DNA from: Phenylobacterium sp.
GTDB lineage: Bacteria > Pseudomonadota > Alphaproteobacteria > Caulobacterales > Caulobacteraceae
NCBI GenBank assembly: GCA_018001015.1
Contig: JAGNIV010000001.1
Location: forward strand, 372,001 to 436,000
Direction: 5' to 3'
Length of the DNA stretch: 64,000 bases
Below, in pieces: positions 42,730-50,456 of the stretch; position 1 is the stretch's first letter, and each line of letters opens with the position of its first letter. Below the pieces are notes generated by a model, which had not been told where the DNA came from, did no database searches, and saw only the letters and a program-made list of their open reading frames with translations. The position numbers and the translations under genes were made by a program.

Positions 42730-42893
42730 TTAGCCACCGCCGACCCGCGAGGCGAGGTCGGCCAGTGTCCCGGGCCAGCCGACCGGCCGAACCACCTCAT
42801 GATGTGCTCGGGCCGCGAATAGGCCTCGAACAGAAGGGACGCCGGGGCGTCGATGACGCGGGTAAGGGTGATCGCGCGGTCGGCTCGGCTCAC
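42730..42893 (-). pseudogene. Decayed SRPBCC (AHSA1-like) gene with internal deletion
   Basis: From GTG 42893 the frame gives ITLTRVIDAPASLLFEAYSR and PEHIMRWFG, the first strand and helix of an SRPBCC domain. After about 40 residues it diverges; the characteristic end of such proteins (GWPGTLADLASRV) is found in another frame ending at 42730. About 90 central residues and the frame are missing, so it is a remnant. The rest of the 42639-43060 gap holds the upstream region of the aminotransferase. Confidence 0.6.
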
Positions 42894-43060
42894 GACGGCT
42901 CTCCCTCGGCCTGGAAATCCGTCCCGGGCGCCGCACCAGGAAGGCGGCGCGCTCAACAATTGAACACGCCGCCGCGTTCGCAAGGGGGGCGTCCCCCGCG
43001 CCGTTGCGGTCCACCCCCACGCGCCTAAGCTTCGAGAAGCCAATCCTGGGGGACTTCCAC

Positions 43061-44210
43061 ATGACCGCACTCGCCGAACTCGCAGACGAGGCCCTTTCGG
43101 ATCTCACCAGCCGTGGCTATTCCCGGCGCAGCATCGGCAAGGTGCTCAGCCTGTTCGCCGCCGCGCCTGCCCTCGGCTCGGCCCTCGCCGCGCCCGCCGC
43201 AGCCCAGGCGGCCCCGGGCATGGTGATGATCGGCACCAATGAATGCTGGACCGGGCCTCTGGCGCCAGGCGCCGCCGCCGCCGCCGGGGCCATCGCGACC
43301 GGCAACCGCTACACGGGCTCCCAGCGCGACGCCTTCGCCAAGGCGGTGGCCTCCGTCGAGGGCGTGCCCGCCGGCCACGTCATGGCCTGGGCAGGCTCCA
43401 GCGACCCGATGGCCCGGATCATCGTCACCTATTGCTCGCCGACCCGGGGCCTGGTGGTGGCCGATCCCACCTTCGAGCTGGCCGAGAGCGTCGCCCGCTA
43501 TATGGGGGTGAAGGTGGCCAAGGTTCCGCTGAAGGCCGACTACGGCCATGACGTGAAGGCCATGCTGGCCGCCGATCCCAACGCCGGGGGTCTACTATAT
43601 CTGCACCCCCAACAATCCCAGCGCGACGCTGACCAGCCTGCCCGACGTGGAGTGGCTGATCGCCAACAAGCCGGCCGGCTCCATCGTCCTGCTGGACGAG
43701 GCCTATATCCACTTCTCCGAAGCCAAGCCGGGCGCCTACCTGGCCGCCGAGGGCAAGGAGGTGATCGTCCTGCGCACCTTCTCCAAGCTGTTCGGGATGG
43801 CCGGCATGCGCCTGGGGGCGACCATCGCCCGGCCCGACCTGATGGCCAAGACCATGCGCTCTGACGGCATGATGGCCAGCTACGCCCTGCCCAATCCGTC
43901 CCTGGTCTGCGCCACGGCGAGCCTGACGGAGGCTAAGCTCATCAAGGCCCGGCGCGACGAGATGATCGCGGTGCGCTCCAAGTCCCTGGCCCTGCTGGAC
44001 AAGCGTGGCATCGAACACCTGCCCTCCGACGCCAACTTCTTCATGATCGACTGGAAGAAGCCGGCCAAGGAGGTCCAGGCCGCCTTCGCCAAGGAGAACG
44101 TCGCCATCGGCCGCTCCTGGCCCATCTGGCCGACCCGCAGCCGCGTCACCGTCGGTTCGGCCAGTGAGATGGCCGCCTTCGACGCCGCCGTGGTGAAGCT
44201 GAACCTCTAG
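43061..44210 (+). pseudogene. PLP-dependent (HisC-like) aminotransferase with Tat-like signal, frameshifted
   Basis: From ATG 43061 the product has a twin-arginine-like leader (SRRSIGKVLSLFAAAPAL, then ALAAPAAAQA) and a fold-type I aminotransferase body. At a run of five G (43586-43590) the frame shifts; removing one G restores PNAGVYYICTPNNPSATLTS and continues into LLDEAYIHFSEA and TFSKLFGMAGMRLGA, which contains the PLP lysine (SK). The repaired protein would be 382 residues. The second half alone is open from 43647. It may be a true recent mutation, phase variation in the G run, or a sequencing error. It overlaps the convergent desaturase by 4 nt. Confidence 0.85.
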
Positions 44211-45223
44211 GCGGCGACCCGGCTCCGGCGCGCAAGCTCCCGGAAGGAGATCAGCCGCTGGTTGGCCTCGTCCCACAGCGACAGCGGCACCGCGCGGAGG
44301 CTCTGAGGCACGCTCAGCCGGCTGGCCATCATCAGCTCCGGGTGGTCCTTCAGCACGGCCGGCAGCCGGTAGAACGGGATGCGGCTGGAGATGTGATGCA
44401 CGTGGTGGACGCCGATATTGGCGGTCATCCAGCGCAGGGGCTGCGGCAGGTGATAGTGCGAGGCCCCCCTCAGCGCCGCCTCCGTCAGGTCCCATTGGTC
44501 TCGGCGCGCCCAATAGGCGCCCTCAAACTGATGCTGGACGTAGAACAGCCAGACCCCGATGGAGGCGGCGATCACCAGGGTCGGCAGGTTCACCAGCAGC
44601 AGGGCCTGCCAGCCGGCCAGCAGGGCGACCGCCACCAGGAAGGCCGCGATGGCCAGGTTGGTGCCCATGGCGCTGAACCACGGCCGCCAGCCGCCCCTCA
44701 TCAGGCCGCTGGGCAAGCGCTGCTCCAGCAGGAACAGGTAGGCCGGCCCGATCCCGAACAGCACCAGTGGATGGCGATACAGCCGGTAGCCGATCCGCCG
44801 CCACAGCGGCAGGGCGCGGTACTCATCGACGGTGAGGGTCAGGATGTCTCCCAGGCCCCGCCGGTCCAGGTCGCCGGAGGTGGCGTGGTGGATGGCGTGG
44901 GTCTGCCGCCAGCAGTCGTAGGGCGTCAGGGTCAGCACCCCGATCACCCGGCCGATCCAGTCATTGGCGTGCCGGTTGCGGAAGAAGGCGCGGTGGCTGC
45001 AATCGTGCTGCACCATGAACAGGCGCACCAGGAACAGGGCGGCCGGAACCGCCAGCAACAGGGCCAGCCACCAGAGCCCGAAATGCGCCGCGGCCCACGC
45101 GGCGCCCCAGATCGCCGCCAGGGGCGCCGCGGTGATCAGAATTTCCAGGATCGAGCGGCCCGCGCTCGGCTGCTGGTAGGCGGCCAGACGCTGGCGCCAG
45201 GTGCGGGTGTCGGAGGTCGGCAA
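44207..45223 (-). CDS. Membrane fatty acid desaturase
   Basis: 338 residues with three histidine boxes: HDCSHRAFF, HAIHHATSG and HHVHH, and four hydrophobic segments in pairs. The di-iron enzyme inserts a double bond in an acyl chain or hydroxylates a lipid. The spacing and C-terminal box match the DesC/acyl-lipid desaturase group rather than sterol desaturases. Product not assignable from sequence. Confidence 0.92.
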   Translation of the reverse strand: MPTSDTRTWRQRLAAYQQPSAGRSILEILITAAPLAAIWGAAWAAAHFGLWWLALLLAVPAALFLVRLFMVQHDCSHRAFFRNRHANDWIGRVIGVLTLTPYDCWRQTHAIHHATSGDLDRRGLGDILTLTVDEYRALPLWRRIGYRLYRHPLVLFGIGPAYLFLLEQRLPSGLMRGGWRPWFSAMGTNLAIAAFLVAVALLAGWQALLLVNLPTLVIAASIGVWLFYVQHQFEGAYWARRDQWDLTEAALRGASHYHLPQPLRWMTANIGVHHVHHISSRIPFYRLPAVLKDHPELMMASRLSVPQSLRAVPLSLWDEANQRLISFRELARRSRVAA

Positions 45224-45324
45224 GGTCAGTCGTCTCGCGAGGGTGTCTGACGCCGGTCATATCATCCCGATTGAGTCGGTTTGACGTCGCTGACCCGCCT
45301 TCGGACAGCCCCGCGACGGCCCCG

Positions 45325-46530
45325 TCAGGTGGACTGTGTGTTGTCGGGCAGGTTCAGGATGCGCTTGGAGATGATGTTGTTCTGGATCTCCACCGAGCCG
45401 CCGTAGATCGACATGGCCTTGCCTGACAGCCAGCCGCGCACGGTCTCGATCTCTTCCTGGCTGAAGTCGCTCCCGGTCCAACCCAGGCCCTGGTGGCCCA
45501 TGATCTCCAGGGTCAGTTCGGCGCGGCCCTGGGACACCACCGTGGCGGAGTTCTTCAGCACCGAGGCGCCGTTGGTTGCGCCTGAGGCCTCTTTCGATTC
45601 CGCCATCACCCGGGCCAGGGTCAGGCCATGGATGCGCGCGTCCATCAGGTGCCGGGTCAGGCGGGTGCGCAGATCCAGGTCGGCGATGCGGCCGTCCTCG
45701 TCGACTTCGAGATAGCGCTTGGCGATCTCGTTCAGCGGCACGGTGCGGCCACCGCCGCCGGTTCCGGTCTGGCTGGCCCGCTCATGCTGCAGCAGGCGCT
45801 TGCCCACCGTCCAACCACCGTTCAACGGTCCCAGCAGGCCGTTTTTCTCGGCCCGCGCATCGGTGAAGAAGGTCTCGCAGAAGGGCGAGGCGCCGGCGAT
45901 CAGGGCGATGGGCCGCGGATCGATGGCCTTCTGGTGCATGTCGATCAGCATGAAGCTGATGCCCTCATGCTTCTTGGCCGAGAAGTCGGTGCGCACCAGG
46001 GCGCCGCACCAGTCGGAATACTGGGCCCCGCTGGTCCACGTCTTCTGGCCGTTGATCACATAGTGGTCGCCGGCGTCCTCGCACTTCATCTGCAGGGAGG
46101 CCAGGTCCGACCCGGCGCCGGGCTCGGAATAGCCGACGCACCACTGGACGTCGCCGCGCACGATCGGCGGAATGTGTTGAGCCTTCTGTTCGGGGGTGCC
46201 GTAGTCGAGGATGGTCGGGCCGATCATGGTGACGCCCATCCCGAACATCATCGGGTTGAAGGCGCCGATCTTGCCCATCTCCTGGGTCAGCACTCGGGCT
46301 TGTTGAGGAGAGAGCCCCCCGCCGCCATATTCCGCCGGCCAGGTAGGGGTGGCCCAGCCCTTCAGGCCGATGGCCTTGCGCCAGGCTTTGAGCTCGGCGT
46401 TTGTCGTGGTCACCTCGGTCGCGGCCAGGAAGCCCTTGCCCTTCAGCGAGGCCGGGAAGTTGGCCTCCAGCCAGGCGCGCGCCTCGGTACGGAATTCCTC
46501 AAGTTCGAGCTCGCCTCCGAAATCGGCCAT
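45325..46530 (-). CDS. Acyl-CoA dehydrogenase (long form)
   Basis: 401 residues. FAD-binding and substrate signatures: WCVGYSEPGAGSDLASLQ, VINGQKTWTSGAQYSDW, GLGWTGSDFSQEEIETVRGWLSGKAMSIYGGSVEIQNNIISKRIL. The C-terminal YGGSxEIQxNIIxxR is standard. This group acts on long-chain or branched acyl-CoA; exact substrate unknown. No partner genes are adjacent. Confidence 0.93.
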   Translation of the reverse strand: MADFGGELELEEFRTEARAWLEANFPASLKGKGFLAATEVTTTNAELKAWRKAIGLKGWATPTWPAEYGGGGLSPQQARVLTQEMGKIGAFNPMMFGMGVTMIGPTILDYGTPEQKAQHIPPIVRGDVQWCVGYSEPGAGSDLASLQMKCEDAGDHYVINGQKTWTSGAQYSDWCGALVRTDFSAKKHEGISFMLIDMHQKAIDPRPIALIAGASPFCETFFTDARAEKNGLLGPLNGGWTVGKRLLQHERASQTGTGGGGRTVPLNEIAKRYLEVDEDGRIADLDLRTRLTRHLMDARIHGLTLARVMAESKEASGATNGASVLKNSATVVSQGRAELTLEIMGHQGLGWTGSDFSQEEIETVRGWLSGKAMSIYGGSVEIQNNIISKRILNLPDNTQST

Positions 46531-46618
46531 GTCGGTTCCTCCACGTCTGGTTCGTTGGCCCTAGTCTAGGCTTCCCGGCGAACAGGCCAAGTGTGACGTG
46601 GCGGCAGGCGCGCAAACG

Positions 46619-46653
46619 AAAACCGCCGACGCTGGGGGGACCAGCGCCGGCGG
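46619..46653 (-). terminator. Rho-independent terminator after the UrcA gene
   Basis: Read on the minus strand: a 13-bp stem with one mismatch (46641-46653 with 46623-46635, 5-nt loop) followed by TTTT (46622-46619), 26 nt after the stop of the minus-strand UrcA gene. Confidence 0.8.
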
Positions 46654-46679
46654 CTTCAACACCTGACGGAGTAAGGAGC

Positions 46680-47198
46680 TTAGAGCGAGGCGAGCTGGCT
46701 CGAACCCTGGGCGCGGGCCAGCTGGCGCAGTTGCACCTTGGCCGAGCGCACAGCGCCGGTGACGCAGGCGCGGTAGTCGGGGGCGTAGTCGTTGGTGGCC
46801 TTGCAGACGGTGTTGGCGGCGGCCGCGATGTCGGCCTGAATCTGTTCGTTCGTGCGGCCCGCCACGGCGACCCGCACGGTGGCGACGTCGGCGCGGCCAT
46901 CTTCGAGCTTGGCGGCGCGAACCGGGGTCGGCGCGGCGGCCTGGCGGCTGCGGTTGATGGCGTTGAAGTCGGAATTGGCCTTGCGCACCGAGGTGTTCCA
47001 GCAATCGCCGGCCGCGGCGCCGCAAACCGTCGTGGCGGCGTCGCGGATTTCAGCGCGCACCTGGGCGACGGTCTTGCCGGTCAGGGCGATACGGACACTC
47101 TTCACGTTCAGCTGAGACGGCGAGGCTTCCGCGGCGAAGGAGGGGACGGCGAAGGCGGCGACGGTGGCGGCGAGAGCGAAAGCGGCGAAGGTCTTCAT
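46680..47198 (-). CDS. UrcA-family secreted protein with two repeats
   Basis: 172 residues from ATG 47198. A signal peptide ends at SFAAEA. Two UrcA-like units follow: VKSVRIALTGKTVAQVRAEI with TTVCGAAAGDCWNTSVRKA, and VATVRVAVAGRTNEQIQADI with NTVCKATNDYAPDYRACVTGAV, each with a cysteine pair probably forming a disulfide. UrcA proteins are common in Caulobacterales and sphingomonads; the function is unknown. The AT-rich upstream region (47199-47459) probably contains its promoter; I see no other gene there. Confidence 0.88.
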   Translation of the reverse strand: MKTFAAFALAATVAAFAVPSFAAEASPSQLNVKSVRIALTGKTVAQVRAEIRDAATTVCGAAAGDCWNTSVRKANSDFNAINRSRQAAAPTPVRAAKLEDGRADVATVRVAVAGRTNEQIQADIAAAANTVCKATNDYAPDYRACVTGAVRSAKVQLRQLARAQGSSQLASL

Positions 47199-47459
47199 GG
47201 CGTGTTCCCGACTGTGTGTTTGAGTTTTGGTTGTTGATTGAACTTGTCGAGAATGGTTTTCGCGCATTCGGTTTAAACTGTGGTTTATCTTCAAGGTGAA
47301 TAAGGACTTAATCAAAACTGTATTTTGAATTACTATAGATATACACAAACAGTCGGTCGAAGAGGCAGGCGAGCTCCTGCGCTTGCTGCGGCCTGGAAGC
47401 CGCAAACAGCTTGTTGATAAGGGATCAGGCGATCCGGCGGCGGCCAGGCCCCGCCGTGG

Positions 47460-48062
47460 TTACTCTTCGAGGTGGCTGCCGACCGAGACGTTGAGGTCCG
47501 TCAGCAGACCGTTCTCCAGCGAATAGACCAGGCCGTGCACGCACAGATCCTGGCCGCGGGTCCAAGCGTCTTGCACGAAGACATCAGTGGCCACGTTCTT
47601 GACCTGGCGGATGACGTTTAACTCGCACAGCCGGTCGAGCCGCGCGGTATCGCTGCCTAGGGCGTTCAGTTCGCAGCGATGCTCCTCATGGACCTCACGG
47701 ATCGGATGCAGCCAATGATCCACCAGACCGCGCCGCTCGCCATCCACGGCCGCGGCCACGCCGCCGCAGCCATAGTGGCCCACCACCATGATGTGCTTCA
47801 CCTTCAGCACATCGACGGCGAACTGCAGAACCGAGAGGTAGTTGGCGTCCTGCGGGGGCGCGAGGTTGGCGACGTTGCGGTGCACGAACAGCTCGCCGGG
47901 ATCGAGATCGACGATCTCGTTTGCCGGGACCCGGCTGTCGGAGCAGCCGATCCAGAGATAGTCAGGAGCCTGTTGGCCCTTCAGCCGCTTGAAGAAACCG
48001 GGATCAGCCGCGACCTTGCGCGCGGCCCAAGCCTTATTGTTCGCCTTCAGGTGATCGAGCAT
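47460..48062 (-). CDS. can: Beta-class carbonic anhydrase
   Basis: 200 residues. Zinc ligands C40 (CSDSR), H96 and C99 (VVGHYGCGG), with catalytic D42-R44. Flanking VDLDPGELFVHRNVANL is diagnostic of the Can type. It interconverts CO2 and bicarbonate in the cytoplasm. Full length for the family. Confidence 0.96.
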   Translation of the reverse strand: MLDHLKANNKAWAARKVAADPGFFKRLKGQQAPDYLWIGCSDSRVPANEIVDLDPGELFVHRNVANLAPPQDANYLSVLQFAVDVLKVKHIMVVGHYGCGGVAAAVDGERRGLVDHWLHPIREVHEEHRCELNALGSDTARLDRLCELNVIRQVKNVATDVFVQDAWTRGQDLCVHGLVYSLENGLLTDLNVSVGSHLEE

Positions 48063-48104
48063 GGCCGCGCCTTACCCCCGCACGCCCCTCGCCGCAACCC
48101 CGCC

Positions 48105-48500
48105 TCAAGCCTCTCGCGGCCCAGGCCAAACCTCTCGTGCGCCGTCCGACGTCACCGACATGCCCACGCCCTCGCTGACCCGCACCGGCAGACCAGAGGG
48201 ATCGAAGCCGTCCAGGCAGAAGACATTGACCTCATACAGGTCGGGCGCCGCGCGCTTGCGGTGGAAGACGTAGATTCCACATATCCGGCAGAAGTGATGC
48301 CGCGCCCGGTGGGTGTTCCATTGATAGTCGCCCAAGTGGTCTTCACCCGACAGCACTGTCAGGGCGTCCTCGCGCACCCGCACCATCCGAGCGTTTTTCT
48401 TCACGCATAACGAACAGTCGCACGCGGTCACATGATCGATCTCCGCCTCGATGGCGAAGGTGACCGCCCCACAATGGCATGAGCCGAGATGACGGGGCAT
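48105..48500 (-). CDS. GFA-family (glutathione-dependent formaldehyde-activating-like) zinc protein
   Basis: 131 residues from ATG 48500 (MPRHLGSCHCGAVTFAIEAE). Zinc cysteines CHCG, CDCSLC and CRICG follow the GFA/Mss4-fold pattern. Family members include a glutathione S-hydroxymethyl synthase; most, like this one, have no proven activity. An open frame upstream to 48692 is not family sequence. Confidence 0.92.
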   Translation of the reverse strand: MPRHLGSCHCGAVTFAIEAEIDHVTACDCSLCVKKNARMVRVREDALTVLSGEDHLGDYQWNTHRARHHFCRICGIYVFHRKRAAPDLYEVNVFCLDGFDPSGLPVRVSEGVGMSVTSDGAREVWPGPREA

Positions 48501-48549
48501 GAGGGTCTCCGGTCGCGCCTCCCCGGACGGGAGGCACTCGCGAAGCGCT

Positions 48550-48945
48550 CTAGGCCAGGCCGACCAGGGCGGCAAACACCATGATGGTGCCGGCCACGCC
48601 AACGGCCCAGGCGAGCGGCCGCACCATCGGGACGCCAAGAATGTAGAGCACCGCGTGGGCGACGCGCGAATAGAAGAACAGCTGCGCGCCAAGCATCGTG
48701 GTCCCGCTGGACACGCCGGCCACCGCCGCCACCAGAACCAGTGGCGCGAACATCGCCAGCCCTTCGCGGTGATTATCCACCACCCGCTTCATCCGCGCAT
48801 GGAAGCCGCTCGGCGGCGGCAGGCCATCGCGGGAGTTGGCGAGCGGAACCAAGCCCTGGGCGCGAATGGCGGCCAGGGCTTGGATGAAGATCAGAACGAA
48901 TAGCAGGCCGACCGAATAGGTCAGCATTGTCAGTTCAACACTCAT
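48550..48945 (-). CDS. MAPEG-family membrane protein
   Basis: 131 residues with four hydrophobic helices. The pattern GFHARMKRVVDNHREGLAMFAPLVLVA and LFFYSRVAHAVLYILGVP marks the MAPEG superfamily (eicosanoid/glutathione metabolism), here the short bacterial type of unknown substrate. It lies 49 nt upstream of the GFA gene in the same direction; both relate to glutathione-type chemistry in other organisms. Confidence 0.9.
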   Translation of the reverse strand: MSVELTMLTYSVGLLFVLIFIQALAAIRAQGLVPLANSRDGLPPPSGFHARMKRVVDNHREGLAMFAPLVLVAAVAGVSSGTTMLGAQLFFYSRVAHAVLYILGVPMVRPLAWAVGVAGTIMVFAALVGLA

Positions 48946-49118
48946 AATTCCCGCCCCGAATGCGCTTCCTGTTGAAGCTTCACTTTGCGAGCTTCAGTGG
49001 GCATGGCGATGGCGTCAACCTCCGCCGGCGACAGGCGAGAGCGGCCTGATCATCCATGCTAGGCTGAACCTCAGTCCGAGCCGGGCATTATTCCGGGGCG
49101 GAGATCAGGGAGGCGCCC

Positions 49119-50456
49119 ATGCGTTCGATGTTGTTTGCCACCACCGTGGCGGCGCTCGGACTGGCCGGCTGCGGCCAGGGGGTCTCTGACCCGTTCGCGG
49201 GCTTTGGCCCCAAACCCACCCTGCCGCCCCCCACCAAGAGCGCCTTGCCGACCGTCAACGTCGCCAAGTTCGTGGGATGGCCCAAGGACGCGGCGCCCAC
49301 GGCGCCGCCTGGCTTCGTCGTCACCCGGTTCGCCGACGGCCTGGATCATCCCCGCTGGCTGCTGGTGCTGCCCAATGGCGACGTACTCGCCGCGGAGTCC
49401 TCCACCGAGGCCGGCAAGCCGCAGAACTTCAAGGACTGGGTCGCGCAGTTCATCCAGAAGCGGGCCGGGGCGCTGCAGGAGAGCCCCAACAGAATCATGC
49501 TTCTGCGCGACTCAAACTCCGACGGCGTGGCCGACACCAAGGCGATCTTCGCCCAGGATCTGAGGCGGCCCTTCGGCATGGCCCTCGTGGGCGACACCCT
49601 CTACGTGGCCAACGACGACTCCATCGTCGCCTTCCCCTATTCCGAGGGCCAGACCCAGGTTCAGGGAACCGGGACCAAGGTGTTCGACCTGCCGGGGGGC
49701 CCGATCAACCACCACTGGACAAAGAACATAGTCGCCAGCCCGGACGGGCAGAAGCTGTACGCCACCGTCGGCTCCAACTCCAACGTCGGCGAAAACGGCC
49801 TCCCGGCCGAGGCCGGCCGCGCCCAGATTGTCGAATTCAGCCTGCCCGAAGGCCCCAGCCGCCCCTACGCCACCGGCCTGCGCAATCCCAACGGCATGGA
49901 TTGGGAGCCCACCACCGGCAAGCTGTGGACGGCCGTCAACGAGCGTGACGAACTGGGGAACGATCTGGTCCCCGACTACATGACCAGCGTCACCCCGGGC
50001 GGTTTCTACGGTTGGCCCTATAGCTATTACGGCCAGCACGTCGATACCCGCGTCAGCCCGCAGCGGCCGGACCTGGTGGCCAAGGCCCTGACGCCGGACT
50101 ACGCGCTCGGGGCCCACACCGCATCCCTGGGCCTGGCCTTCTACCGGGCCGACGCCTTTCCCGCGGCCTACAAGGGGGGTGTCTTTATCGGCCAGCACGG
50201 CTCTTGGAACCGCAGGCCGTTGAACGGCTACCGCGTGGTCTTCATTCCCTTCGCCAAGGGCAAGCCCTCGGGCCCGCCGCAAGCCTTCCTCACCGGCTTC
50301 CTCAACGCAAAGGACGAGGCGCAGGGTCGCCCGGCCGGTGTGGCCGTGGACAATACGGGCGCCCTGCTGGTGGCCGACGACAGCGGCGACATCGTCTGGC
50401 GTGTCGCCAGCGCGACCTTACCGCCGCCTCCCCTCCAGACGGCGCCCAAGCCCTAG
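49119..50456 (+). CDS. PQQ-type sorbosone dehydrogenase-like lipoprotein
   Basis: 445 residues. Lipobox LAGC with C18 (MRSMLFATTVAALGLAGC). The beta-propeller matches the glucose/sorbosone dehydrogenase family: GFVVTRFADGLDHPRWLLVLPNGDVLAAE, LRRPFGMALVGDTLYVANDD, ATGLRNPNGMDWEPTTGKLWTAVNERDELGNDLVPDY, and GQHGSWNRRPLNGYRVVFIPF. It is expected in the periplasm, oxidising sugars or aldehydes with a quinone cofactor. Convergent with the TonB receptor, with a 4-nt overlap. Confidence 0.92.
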   Translation: MRSMLFATTVAALGLAGCGQGVSDPFAGFGPKPTLPPPTKSALPTVNVAKFVGWPKDAAPTAPPGFVVTRFADGLDHPRWLLVLPNGDVLAAESSTEAGKPQNFKDWVAQFIQKRAGALQESPNRIMLLRDSNSDGVADTKAIFAQDLRRPFGMALVGDTLYVANDDSIVAFPYSEGQTQVQGTGTKVFDLPGGPINHHWTKNIVASPDGQKLYATVGSNSNVGENGLPAEAGRAQIVEFSLPEGPSRPYATGLRNPNGMDWEPTTGKLWTAVNERDELGNDLVPDYMTSVTPGGFYGWPYSYYGQHVDTRVSPQRPDLVAKALTPDYALGAHTASLGLAFYRADAFPAAYKGGVFIGQHGSWNRRPLNGYRVVFIPFAKGKPSGPPQAFLTGFLNAKDEAQGRPAGVAVDNTGALLVADDSGDIVWRVASATLPPPPLQTAPKP

